Positions 1-7,198 of a stretch of 28,015 nucleotides of DNA are shown one piece after another. This stretch comes from an uncultured Lachnospiraceae bacterium (GTDB lineage Bacteria; Bacillota; Clostridia; Lachnospirales; Lachnospiraceae). The stretch spans positions 1 to 28,015 of the forward strand of contig CAJTOK010000050.1 in the NCBI GenBank assembly GCA_910577825.1, written 5' to 3'. Numbering within the stretch: position 1 is the stretch's first letter; each line of letters starts with the position of its first letter. The notes under the pieces were generated by a model that did no database searches, was not told the DNA's origin, and worked only from the letters and a program-made list of their open reading frames with translations. The position numbers and the translations under genes are program-made.

Positions 1-324
1 TATAACTGGTGTCATTAAGTGCGCCTCGAAATACTATTGGCTGAATAGTTACATAAATTTTCATACCAGGTGTATGCTTGCGTTATGTTAGCTGGACGCA
101 TAAAACCTGCTGTACTCTGGCAGAATTTCAGATAAAATGCCACAAATAGCATTAATAAAATTTATCTTAATGCTATATAAAATAAAAACTGGCATAATAA
201 CTGGAAATTGTGATGTATGAAAAATTATCCGAAGGTAATATTTAGTGGAATAATGCGTATGGCTGTGGTAAAATAATGTTGGTTAGCAGATAACCTGCCA
301 AACCAGGAGATGGAGGAAAAAGAA
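1..324. other. Gene-poor left end, 324 bases
   Basis: No convincing gene is seen. The + frame beginning at base 2 is open for 29 codons and stops at 89-91, so it could be the tail of a gene entering from the left, but the peptide is not recognisable. A perfect 10-bp inverted repeat (146-155 with 167-176, 11-nt loop) forms an A/T-rich hairpin with no U-run after it on either strand. It may be a factor-assisted transcript end or a regulatory hairpin before the next gene. No clear -35/-10 pair was found. Confidence 0.5.
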
Positions 325-786
325 ATGAATATTATTCCTAAGAAAGAGCAGCCAGAAACTATGCCCTCTGGCATTTGTATCAGATTTGCCAGTAAACGTT
401 TTAGCACAAATGAAAAAGACAGAATAAATGATATTTCGGAAGCCGGAATCCAAAGCATAATAGACAATATCCGTAACGGCACTTATAAAAGCTTATTTCT
501 TTCTTTAGATGCAGAGGGGGACACTGGAGTAAGATTTTTCCAGATGGAAAGCGGCGGGGGATATATATTTGTGCAAATATGTGATGAAGAAAAAGGGCTT
601 TACTACTCTTCTGTAAATGGGGATTATCTTAATTCTGATGAAGAAGCCCCGGTTATATGCAGTGACGGGCAGTCAGTTATAATGAAAAGAAACACCATAC
701 ATGACTTAGAGATGGCGGCTGAATGCGTGGAATGGTTTACCAGGACAGGAGAAGCATATCCTGGAATGGAGTGGCTGGCAAATTAA
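325..786 (+). CDS. Imm1-like putative immunity protein
   Basis: A 153-residue soluble acidic protein without signal peptide or membrane segment. ATG 325 is chosen over ATG 310 because GGAGGA at 312-317 sits 7 nt before it, whereas 310 has no ribosome site. The central part alternates beta-like strands and Gly/Asp turns (SLDAEGDTGVRFF, GGGYIFVQI, KGLYYSS). It ends in a helix plus a G-x-x-x-P-x-x-x-W pattern (TGEAYPGMEW). That layout resembles the Imm1 family of polymorphic-toxin immunity proteins; this is an inference from pattern, not an alignment. No intact toxin gene is present, although the short open frame at the very left edge leaves room for one outside the window. The next gene follows after 10 nt, so the two are probably co-transcribed. 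Confidence 0.55.
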   Translation: MNIIPKKEQPETMPSGICIRFASKRFSTNEKDRINDISEAGIQSIIDNIRNGTYKSLFLSLDAEGDTGVRFFQMESGGGYIFVQICDEEKGLYYSSVNGDYLNSDEEAPVICSDGQSVIMKRNTIHDLEMAAECVEWFTRTGEAYPGMEWLAN

Positions 787-796
787 GGAGGGGTTT

Positions 797-1930
797 ATGT
801 TTAATATAAAGGACTATTCAAAATCTGTCGATTTTCTTTTGGAAAATGCTGGTCCTGTTATACAATACCGTTTACATAAAGAAATTTTACAGGATTTAAA
901 TAAAGATACAGAGGATGAATTATTAAACCAGGTTTATGGAATGCCGTTATTCCGGCTTCTGGAAACTTATATTAAGCCAGATGGCTATATAGGAAATGGA
1001 ATGCACAGCTGGGATAACTGGCGTGGTACTGTCCTCCATGAAACACCGTTGCAGGACGGGGAGAGTGCAGCAAGACTGCTTTCGTATTACAGGATTCCAA
1101 AGGAAAATCCTGTTGTAAAGAATTTTGTTTCTGCCATGCGTGATGAAGAAGTTTTATGTAAGGAGTTTTCATATATTCCTCCTGAAATACAACGTTTCAG
1201 CAACCGTTTTACAGGAATTAATAATGGAAATTCGCTTATGGCACTGGTTTATACAATGCAGGCAATGCTGGGTTATGGTGATGATTACAGCGATTTAAAA
1301 GATTTCCAGCAGATATCACTTAAAGGCTTCCAGCGCATACTTGGAATATCTTCACTTGAGGATATAACAAAATTCAATCCTGGTGCTAAACGTAAGTATA
1401 ATTATCCTTATATTGAATCAGATGAGTATTTTCCAAATGTTTATACAATTTCAATGCTGGCATATACTAAGAGCTGGCGCAGTATTGAGAATACCCGTAT
1501 GCTTTCAGATGCTTTTAACCATATAAATGCTATTATGAAACCAGATAATAATATCCATGTACATATAAAAAGCAAGTATGCTGCCCCGTGCTTTGCGCTT
1601 GTAAGGCCAGTGCGTGCATTTAACACAGGGATAATTGATGTTATAAATTACAGGCGGCTTTTAACGGAAATTGCAATGACAGGTGCAGGCATGGAAACGG
1701 ATGTTATAAGGCAGTCTGCAGATAATATAAATGAAGCACTTTCTAAAGATGGTATACTGCGCCTGGATTTTACAAAGCCGTATAATAAACGCTATTCACC
1801 AGAATATTTGGAATACCCTGCACCATATACAGATGTGATGCTTGAGGTTTCTTATAAGGATAAAAATGCCTTGTCCTGCGGCCTTACATTCTGGGCTTTG
1901 GAATTTTTATCATATGCAGGCAGGCAATAA
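797..1930 (+). CDS. Alpha/alpha-toroid-like protein of unknown function
   Basis: A 377-residue soluble, mostly helical protein. The start is well supported by AAGGAGGGG ending a few bases upstream. The N-terminus (LLENAGPVIQYRLHKEIL) recalls proteins with prenyltransferase/squalene-cyclase-type alpha/alpha repeats, which often open with a P-V-x-x-Y/R-R-x-h-x-[DE]-h-L segment and then show repeated hydrophobic helices with Asp-Gly turns. Here such turns occur at KPDGYIGNG (about residues 59-67), DGESAARLL and KDGILRLD. No DxDD or other cyclase catalytic motif is visible, so an enzymatic role should not be assumed. It sits 10 nt after the Imm1-like gene and 32 nt before a small conserved gene, suggesting one transcript. 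The specific function is unknown. Confidence 0.7.
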   Translation: MFNIKDYSKSVDFLLENAGPVIQYRLHKEILQDLNKDTEDELLNQVYGMPLFRLLETYIKPDGYIGNGMHSWDNWRGTVLHETPLQDGESAARLLSYYRIPKENPVVKNFVSAMRDEEVLCKEFSYIPPEIQRFSNRFTGINNGNSLMALVYTMQAMLGYGDDYSDLKDFQQISLKGFQRILGISSLEDITKFNPGAKRKYNYPYIESDEYFPNVYTISMLAYTKSWRSIENTRMLSDAFNHINAIMKPDNNIHVHIKSKYAAPCFALVRPVRAFNTGIIDVINYRRLLTEIAMTGAGMETDVIRQSADNINEALSKDGILRLDFTKPYNKRYSPEYLEYPAPYTDVMLEVSYKDKNALSCGLTFWALEFLSYAGRQ

Positions 1931-1962
1931 ATTTTATTGAATGGAAAGGTGGTATTGTGTTT

Positions 1963-2310
1963 ATGGAGGATATGAATAAGAGGGAAACGTTTTATGATAT
2001 TAAGTCGTTTTATAATAGAAAGGCAAAGTTAAAGGCAAGCTGTAAGGGTATGCGTTACCAGGTGGAACAAGTGGACAGCGGGGATGCTGGAAAGAAACTG
2101 CGTGCGTATGTCTGGCCTGAGCCATTTTGTTTTGAAAAGACTCCTGATGGATATAAGCAGTCAGAGGAGTTTGAGTATAGTGAAGACGGGCTTGATGCTG
2201 CGTATAAATGGGTTTGCGGGTGTTATATGGAACAAAAGGACAGGTGGGGCTATGCGGCAAAGTTTCCTCTTGATATGGCAAAAAAAATGGGGCTGGCTGG
2301 AAACAGTTAG
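1963..2310 (+). CDS. Small conserved protein of unknown function
   Basis: A 115-residue soluble protein with no membrane segment. It is rich in aromatic residues and Lys, with a tyrosine/tryptophan-rich core (YVWPEPFCFEKTPDGYK; CGCYMEQKDRWGYAAKFP). An earlier in-frame GTG at 1957 is only 4 nt from the AAAGGTGG ribosome site, and ATG 1972 overlaps another GGAGGA, so ATG 1963 is the preferred but not certain start. It lies 36 nt upstream of nth and may share its transcript. Three cysteines are present but in no zinc-binding pattern I recognise. Codon use matches its neighbours. No family assignment can be supported. Confidence 0.65.
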   Translation: MEDMNKRETFYDIKSFYNRKAKLKASCKGMRYQVEQVDSGDAGKKLRAYVWPEPFCFEKTPDGYKQSEEFEYSEDGLDAAYKWVCGCYMEQKDRWGYAAKFPLDMAKKMGLAGNS

Positions 2311-2346
2311 TGGTAAATAAAAATATAGAGAAAGGCATGGTTTTAT

Positions 2347-3024
2347 ATGGCAAAACGTATGACAAAAAAGGAGAGGGAACGTGTTGGAAGGATTATGCAG
2401 CTTCTGGATAATGAATATGGCACAGAGCACAGATGTTATTTAAACCATGATAGTGCATGGCAGCTTTTGATAGCAACAATTCTTAGTGCACAGTGCACTG
2501 ATGCAAGGGTAAATATAGTTACAAAGGATTTGTTTGTTAAGTACCCGTCACTTGAGGCGTTTGCAAATGCGGAACAAAAGGAGCTTGAACAGGATATACG
2601 TTCTATTGGGTTTTACAGGAATAAGTCAAGAAATATTATTGCATGTGCAAGAAGGCTGGTAACGGAGTTTAATTCTGAAGTGCCAGCATCTATACATGAC
2701 CTTGTTTCGCTTGCAGGTGTTGGGAGAAAGACTGCCAATGTGATAAGGGGGAATGTTTTTAACAAGCCTTGTATAGTTGTTGATACACATGTGAAAAGGA
2801 TATCTAAAAAGCTTGGCTTTACAGAGGAAGATGACCCTGTAAAAATAGAGTATGAACTTATGGAGGTACTGCCAGAGAACCACTGGATTCTCTATAATAT
2901 ACATATTATCACATTGGGGCGCAGTATTTGTACTGCAAGGAATCCTCAATGTGGAATATGTTTCCTGAAAAATGAGTGCTCGGCATCAGGGTTTTATAAG
3001 AAAACTGGTGGCAGGTATAATTAA
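2347..3024 (+). CDS. nth: Endonuclease III (DNA glycosylase/AP lyase)
   Basis: A 225-residue base-excision repair enzyme that removes oxidised pyrimidines and cleaves the abasic site. The helix-hairpin-helix is at about residues 120-135 (LAGVGRKTANVI) and carries the Schiff-base lysine K128. The conserved aspartate D146 is in VDTHVKR. The C-terminal 4Fe-4S ligands are C195, C202, C205 and C211 in the C-x6-C-x2-C-x5-C spacing typical of Nth. Length is normal for the family (about 210-225). The ribosome site is weak (GAAAGGCATGG upstream). The stop codon overlaps the stop of the convergent gene by three bases, so transcription from both sides must terminate inside or beyond the neighbour. Confidence 0.96.
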   Translation: MAKRMTKKERERVGRIMQLLDNEYGTEHRCYLNHDSAWQLLIATILSAQCTDARVNIVTKDLFVKYPSLEAFANAEQKELEQDIRSIGFYRNKSRNIIACARRLVTEFNSEVPASIHDLVSLAGVGRKTANVIRGNVFNKPCIVVDTHVKRISKKLGFTEEDDPVKIEYELMEVLPENHWILYNIHIITLGRSICTARNPQCGICFLKNECSASGFYKKTGGRYN

Positions 3025-3632
3025 AATTCCTGTACAAGTTTTTTTAACCGGGATATTATGGAATCTTTCATAAAGAAGTCACTGTTTTCTGCCCTGTCAA
3101 TAAGCGACTGTACTTTGCCGGGATTGTTTTCTTCAAGGTAAATGCTTGCAAGTGTAGTATATGTCCTGGTAATATCACTTCCGATTGAAACAGAATATTC
3201 AAGCACCTGTTTTGCGTTTTCTTTATCCCCTTTGCTGTTATAAAGGTAACTGCCCCAGCTGTCCAGGCAGCGCAGGAGGTTAGAAAAGTTCTGGTCATAC
3301 TCTGCAAGCAGGTCAAGGTTGGCATGGCCATACTGTAATTTAAGGTCTGTGTTGGATATTCCGGAGAGGTTAAGGATTTTCCGGGACATAATATCTTTTA
3401 TATCTTTCTGCAGGCCTGCTTCTTCCATATTATCTGTTTCTGTAAATGGAAGTGCATTTTCAGGGATAACAAGGTAGTCAAGGCCTGATATATCTTTTTT
3501 ACGTGTGAAATTGGCTTCATACTCCCTTTTCAGGAAATTTTCTTTTGGATTATTTGTTTCATTATCTGCTTGTTTGGACTTGACGCGGAACCATAATATG
3601 AATACAATAAAACATATAAATAAAACAGGCAT
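3021..3632 (-). CDS. Membrane-anchored repeat-like protein of unknown function
   Basis: A 203-residue protein beginning with one hydrophobic segment (about residues 2-16, then Arg/Lys), so it is probably a single-pass protein with its bulk outside, or a signal-anchored protein. The C-terminal half (about 105-200) is a run of amphipathic helices with TPR-like features: YLYNSKGDKENAKQVLEYSV, then TRTYTTLASIYLEENNPGK. This suggests one or two tetratricopeptide-type repeats for protein contacts; the call is by eye. The ribosome site AAAGGATG lies 9 nt before the ATG. It is convergent with nth with a 3-bp overlap of stop codons and divergent from the small peptide gene at 3690. No function can be assigned. 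Confidence 0.7.
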   Translation of the reverse strand: MPVLFICFIVFILWFRVKSKQADNETNNPKENFLKREYEANFTRKKDISGLDYLVIPENALPFTETDNMEEAGLQKDIKDIMSRKILNLSGISNTDLKLQYGHANLDLLAEYDQNFSNLLRCLDSWGSYLYNSKGDKENAKQVLEYSVSIGSDITRTYTTLASIYLEENNPGKVQSLIDRAENSDFFMKDSIISRLKKLVQEF

Positions 3633-3689
3633 ATTGTTATCATCCTTTCGTATGTTATAATTCGCCAGTGGGATTGGAGGTAAAGTGCA

Positions 3690-3794
3690 GTGAACTTTTT
3701 TGGTAAAAAGAACCAGCGTAAGATTGCAACAGTAATCTGTATTATAGTAATTATTGCAATGGTTGTGCCTATGGTACTTGGTTCATTTTTTTAA
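3690..3794 (+). CDS. 34-residue single-span membrane peptide
   Basis: A short gene with a GTG start and a clean GGAGG at 3676-3680, 9 nt upstream. It encodes a basic N-terminus (FGKKNQRK) followed by about 20 uninterrupted hydrophobic residues ending in GSFF. The charge pattern predicts one membrane span with the N-terminus inside. A perfect hairpin terminator starts 7 bases after the stop, so it looks like a complete one-gene transcription unit. The layout resembles small stress-linked Firmicute membrane peptides such as Prli42, but the sequence similarity is too short to claim homology. It is below usual gene-calling length limits and may be missing from automatic annotation. Confidence 0.75.
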   Translation: MNFFGKKNQRKIATVICIIVIIAMVVPMVLGSFF

Positions 3795-3801
3795 AGGCTG
3801 T

Positions 3802-3830
3802 AAACCTGCATAAGTTTATGCAGGTTTTGT
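3802..3830 (+). terminator. Intrinsic terminator after the 34-residue peptide gene
   Basis: A perfect 12-bp inverted repeat, 3802-3813 with 3816-3827, separated by two bases; the innermost pairs would open to form the loop. It is followed by a short interrupted T tract. It lies 7 bases after the peptide gene stop. Confidence 0.75.
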
Positions 3831-3894
3831 TATGTTATAATTAAGTTATACATAATATACTAAAAAAAGTCAAATGTTTTAAGTAATTTTGGAC

Positions 3895-3922
3895 TTGTGT
3901 AATTACTCATATGTGATAAAAT
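3895..3922 (+). promoter_or_regulatory. Candidate sigma-A promoter of the vanW-like gene
   Basis: TTGTGT (3895-3900), 16-bp spacer, TAAAAT (3917-3922). It is placed about 100 bases before the chosen start codon, downstream of the preceding terminator. The leader contains a perfect 8-bp inverted repeat (3941-3948 with 3961-3968, 12-nt spacer) that could fold in the transcript. It is the best candidate in the gap but not a consensus match. Confidence 0.4.
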
Positions 3923-4029
3923 GGACAATATAGTTGTTTTTGGAAATTTACCCAGTACAGAATTTCCATGTATCATGCTGCCCCAAGTGAGTAATAAATA
4001 CATTAAAGATTAAAGTGAAGGTGGATATT

Positions 4030-5652
4030 ATGGGAGGAAAGAATAAGGTATTAGCAGTTGTTTTTATTATTGGCTGCATAGTTATAGCAGGAGTTGCTGC
4101 TACGGTAAATGTAGTATCTAAAGCAAGTCTTGCTGATGACAACGTAATGTACGAAGGAATAGAGATTGATGGTGTTGATGTAGGCGGAATGACAGAAGAA
4201 GAGGCAAAAGCGGCCGTAGACCAGCATATAAAGGATATATTGGAACGGCCAGTTAAAATACTTGTTAATGATAACTCTGTTGACACTACATTTGCAGGGC
4301 TTGGTTTTTCAAGTGACGGGGATAACCATGTTTCAGAGGCATTCAAGGTTGGGAAGTCAGGCAGTTTTATGGACCGTGTTTTTGGTTCTGTATCAAAAAA
4401 GGATACACAGTATTCTTTAAAATATACACTTGATAAGGGCATGGTGGAAAAGTTTGTAAAAGAAGAATGTACTGTTTTTAATGCAAAGGCAAGAAATTCA
4501 AGGCTTAAATATAAAAAGAACGGGAAGTTCAGGGCTACTAAAGACCGTACAGGGGTCAGGCTGCAGGTTCCAGAAACGGTTGATAAAATTATAGCAGCAA
4601 TAGATGGCAATACAACAGAGCAGTCCGTTGAAGTTGAGGCTGTTGTTAAAATTACAAAGCCAAAATATACACGTGAACAGATGTCGAAGTGTAAAGATTT
4701 AATAGGGACTTATTCTACATCATATTCTTCTTCAACTGCGGCCCGTGCCAATAATGTCCAGACAGCAGCAAAGTATATTAATGGCACAATACTTTATCCT
4801 GGAAAGGTATTTTCAACTGTTAAGGTTATTAAAGACCGTACAGAGGAGAATGGCTACCAGTCTGCACCAGAGTATTCAAGCGGAAAGGTAGTAGACGGCA
4901 TTGGCGGTGGTGTATGCCAGGTATCCACCACACTTTACAATGCAGTACTTAATGCAGAACTTGAGGTGGTTGAACGTTCACCACATTCAATGGTTGTTGC
5001 ATATGTGTCTGTATCAAGGGATGCAGCAATTTCAGGCAATTATAAGGATTTTAAATTTAAGAACAATACGGATGCGCCGGTATATATACGGGCAGAGGCG
5101 TCAGGTGGTGTTTTAACTTTTAAGATATATGGGGAGGAAACAAGGCCAAAGAACCGTAAGATTGAATTTGAACCAGAGATACTTGAAACAATACAGCCAG
5201 GTGCTGATGTGGTTACAGAGGATAAAAGCCTGCCTTCTTCATACAGGGCAGTTACACAGTCTGCACATGTAGGTTACAGGGCTAAACTCTGGAAGGTAAT
5301 TTATATAAATGGCAAGGAAAAAGAAAGAAAAGAACTTAACACAAGCACATATAACGCTGAGCCGCAGTATGTTACCATAGGAAACCAGGGGACTTCACAG
5401 ACAGAAGCACCTGCAACACAGAAGCCTTCAGAAAAACCGGAGGAAACCAAAAAGCCACAGGAAACCAAAAAACCAGAAGCCACTAAAAAACCACAGCCAA
5501 CCAAAAAACCACAGCCAACGCAAAAGCCACAGCCAACGCAAAAACCACAGCCAACCAAAAAGCCACAGCCAGCACAAGAACCAGAACCACCAGAAGAGCC
5601 TGTGGATACAGAGCCTGTAGAAGAACAAGAACCAGATGATATGGAGGAATAG
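4030..5652 (+). CDS. VanW-family wall-associated protein with Pro/Lys-rich tail
   Basis: A 540-residue exported protein. ATG 4030 is preferred over GTG 4015 because AAGGTGG lies 5 nt upstream of it. A basic N-terminus and a hydrophobic span (about residues 6-27) give a signal anchor. Next is a region like the peptidoglycan-binding-type domain that precedes VanW in YoaR-type proteins (about 40-120, GIEIDGVDVGGMTEEEA). The VanW domain is at about 235-370 and includes the signature GGGVCQVSTTLYNA. A G5-like beta module (about 375-455) follows, then about 85 residues of TKKP/PQPT repeats ending in a strongly acidic stretch. VanW biochemistry is unknown; a cell-envelope role is inferred from export, domains and the wall-spanning type of tail. 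The AIR-synthase-like gene starts 1 nt after the stop. Confidence 0.85.
   Translation: MGGKNKVLAVVFIIGCIVIAGVAATVNVVSKASLADDNVMYEGIEIDGVDVGGMTEEEAKAAVDQHIKDILERPVKILVNDNSVDTTFAGLGFSSDGDNHVSEAFKVGKSGSFMDRVFGSVSKKDTQYSLKYTLDKGMVEKFVKEECTVFNAKARNSRLKYKKNGKFRATKDRTGVRLQVPETVDKIIAAIDGNTTEQSVEVEAVVKITKPKYTREQMSKCKDLIGTYSTSYSSSTAARANNVQTAAKYINGTILYPGKVFSTVKVIKDRTEENGYQSAPEYSSGKVVDGIGGGVCQVSTTLYNAVLNAELEVVERSPHSMVVAYVSVSRDAAISGNYKDFKFKNNTDAPVYIRAEASGGVLTFKIYGEETRPKNRKIEFEPEILETIQPGADVVTEDKSLPSSYRAVTQSAHVGYRAKLWKVIYINGKEKERKELNTSTYNAEPQYVTIGNQGTSQTEAPATQKPSEKPEETKKPQETKKPEATKKPQPTKKPQPTQKPQPTQKPQPTKKPQPAQEPEPPEEPVDTEPVEEQEPDDMEE
5491..5580 (+). repeat. Five 18-bp coding tandem repeats in the VanW tail
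   Basis: Five consecutive 18-bp units at 5491, 5509, 5527, 5545 and 5563 encode PQPTKK, PQPTQK, PQPTQK, PQPTKK and PQPAQE. The units are nearly identical at DNA level, mainly varying at the ACC/ACG and AAA/CAA positions. They invite length variation by slippage or recombination while keeping the reading frame. Confidence 0.9.
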
Positions 5653-5653
5653 T

Positions 5654-6640
5654 ATGGAAATTGGCAAAGTTCCTGAAAATATACTGAAAAGGTCTGTTTT
5701 TAAACAGATACAGCACCACAGGCAGGAGGTTGCTTTTTATCCTGGGATTGGGGAGGACTGTTGTGCGGTAATTCCTGGAAGTGATGAGATGCTGGTATTT
5801 TCTACTGACCCTGTTACAGGGGCGGATAAAGGTGCCGGGAGGATTGCAGTCCATATTAATGCCAATGATATAGCTTCAAGTGGTGCAGAGCCTGTAGGTA
5901 TCCTGGCAAGCATTATAATGCCGCCAGAGGCAGAGGAAAAAGATTTAAAAGAGATTATGGAAGATATAGTGCAGGCATGTGACGGGCTTGGAATTGAGGT
6001 TATGGGAGGCCATACAGAGGTTTCAGATATTGTAAAAAGGACTGTTATTAACATAACATGTGCAGGCAAGGTTAAAAGGGACAGTTTTATACCATCCGGC
6101 GGGCTTTCGGCAGGTGATGAAATTGTTATGACAAAATGGGCGGGTCTTGAAGGGACTTCCATAATTGCAGAAAGCAAGGCAGATATACTGGGAAAGACCC
6201 TTCCAGCGGGGCTTATAGAGAAAGCGGCATCATTTAAAGAATATATTTCAGTTGTGCCAGAAGCCAGGATAGCGGCAAAAAACGGGGCTAAAGCAATGCA
6301 CGATGTTACAGAGGGTGGTATATTCGGGGCGCTCTGGGAGATTGGCGAGGCATCAGGCACAGGGATAACTGCAGACCTGCGTAAAATCCCTATAAAGCAG
6401 GAAACAGTTGAGGTGTGTGAGGTTTTTAATATAAACCCGTATATGTTAATTTCAAGCGGAAGCCTGTTAATTGGATGCCTCCATGGAAACCAGCTTGTGG
6501 AGGAACTGGCCAGTAATGGCATACCAGCAGTGGTTATTGGCAGGGCAACAGAGGGAAATGACAGGATAATAACTAATGGCAGCGAAACCAGGTATTTAGG
6601 CCCGGCTGGAAGTGATGAGCTGTACAAAATATGGAAATAA
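5654..6640 (+). CDS. AIR-synthase-related (HypE/ThiL superfamily) protein
   Basis: A 328-residue protein of the PurM/AIR-synthase fold. The start at 5654 has GGAGG at 5643-5647; the earlier ATG 5636 lies inside the upstream gene. The N-terminal half shows the ATP-binding layout GIGEDCCAVI (about residues 32-41), the dimer-helix segment HINANDIASSGAEPVG and GGHTEVSD. The C-terminal half has MHDVTEGGIFGALWEI, typical of the superfamily. Members bind ATP and activate an oxygen of their substrate. It is not canonical HypE: it ends in YKIWK and lacks the C-terminal cysteine that is thiocarbamoylated during hydrogenase cyanide-ligand synthesis, and no hyp genes are near. The substrate is unknown. 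It is translationally linked to the VanW gene. Confidence 0.8.
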   Translation: MEIGKVPENILKRSVFKQIQHHRQEVAFYPGIGEDCCAVIPGSDEMLVFSTDPVTGADKGAGRIAVHINANDIASSGAEPVGILASIIMPPEAEEKDLKEIMEDIVQACDGLGIEVMGGHTEVSDIVKRTVINITCAGKVKRDSFIPSGGLSAGDEIVMTKWAGLEGTSIIAESKADILGKTLPAGLIEKAASFKEYISVVPEARIAAKNGAKAMHDVTEGGIFGALWEIGEASGTGITADLRKIPIKQETVEVCEVFNINPYMLISSGSLLIGCLHGNQLVEELASNGIPAVVIGRATEGNDRIITNGSETRYLGPAGSDELYKIWK

Positions 6641-6653
6641 TTCCTGGTGTCTG

Positions 6654-6697
6654 TGTACTGTAAGGCAGCAGGACTGTTATAATAATTATGCAGTACA
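6654..6697 (+). promoter_or_regulatory. Candidate lrp promoter flanked by an inverted repeat
   Basis: A consensus -10, TATAAT at 6678-6683, has only a poor -35 match about 17 bp upstream. It is bracketed by a perfect 7-bp inverted repeat, TGTACTG (6654-6660) and CAGTACA (6691-6697). The arms lie 37 bp centre to centre, and a second, outer pair is ATTCCTG/CAGGAAT (6640-6646, 6696-6702). A weak -35 plus symmetric arms fits autoregulation by the Lrp-type product, by inference. Confidence 0.45.
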
Positions 6698-6712
6698 GGA
6701 ATGAGGTTAATT

Positions 6713-7198
6713 ATGAAGAAAGAAATATTAGATATAATAAGCAAAAACAGCCGTTATTCACCAGAGGACTTAGCGGCCATGACTGGGACAGACAAAGAAA
6801 CTGTGGAACGTGAAATACATGAGATGGAAGAGGATAAGATTATATGCGGCTATCCTGCACTTATTAACTGGGACAATACCAGCCATGAAAGGGTGACAGC
6901 CCTTATCGAAGTAAATGTGACACCACAGCGTGACATGGGATTTAATAAAGTTGCAGAACGTATATATAAGTTTGAGGAAGTAGAGAGTGTTTACCTTATG
7001 TCTGGCGGATTTGACCTTACGGTATTAATACAGGGCAAGAGCATGAAAGAGGTTGCGAGGTTTGTTTCAGAGAAGCTTTCCACACTTGAATATGTAAACA
7101 GTACAGCTACATATTTTGTGTTAAAGAAGTATAAAGAGCATGGAATAATATTGGAAGAAGAACATGATGGTAAAGAAAGGATGCTGGTTACACCATGA
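6713..7198 (+). CDS. Lrp/AsnC-family transcriptional regulator
   Basis: A 161-residue regulator. ATG 6713 has GAGG 6 nt upstream. The N-terminal winged helix-turn-helix (about residues 5-50: YSPEDLAAMTGTDKETVE, then KIICGYPALINWD) is followed by the RAM ligand-binding and oligomerisation domain (about 62-140: TALIEVNV, VYLMSGGFDLTVLIQG). Family members assemble as octamers or larger and sense amino acids. The stop overlaps the start of the aminotransferase gene by 4 bp (ATGA), so the two are translationally coupled and the regulator likely controls amino-acid metabolism through its partner. The upstream inverted repeat is a candidate autoregulatory site. Confidence 0.92.
   Translation: MKKEILDIISKNSRYSPEDLAAMTGTDKETVEREIHEMEEDKIICGYPALINWDNTSHERVTALIEVNVTPQRDMGFNKVAERIYKFEEVESVYLMSGGFDLTVLIQGKSMKEVARFVSEKLSTLEYVNSTATYFVLKKYKEHGIILEEEHDGKERMLVTP

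Noticed and set aside
2..91. 29-codon open frame at the left edge
   Set aside because: Too short and unrecognised to call as a partial gene; it is noted only as a possible tail of a gene outside the window.
3948..4610. 220-codon open frame on the - strand
   Set aside because: Antisense to the VanW gene, Ser/Thr-rich composition typical of shadow frames, and no upstream ribosome site.
5440..5580. Possible CRISPR array
   Set aside because: The repeats are 18-bp, contiguous, without unique spacers, and read in frame as a Pro/Lys protein stalk.
5737..6744. 335-codon open frame on the - strand
   Set aside because: It is an antisense shadow of the AIR-synthase-like gene: low-complexity Ser/Pro/Ile composition, no ribosome site and no recognisable motif, while the + strand has clear family motifs.
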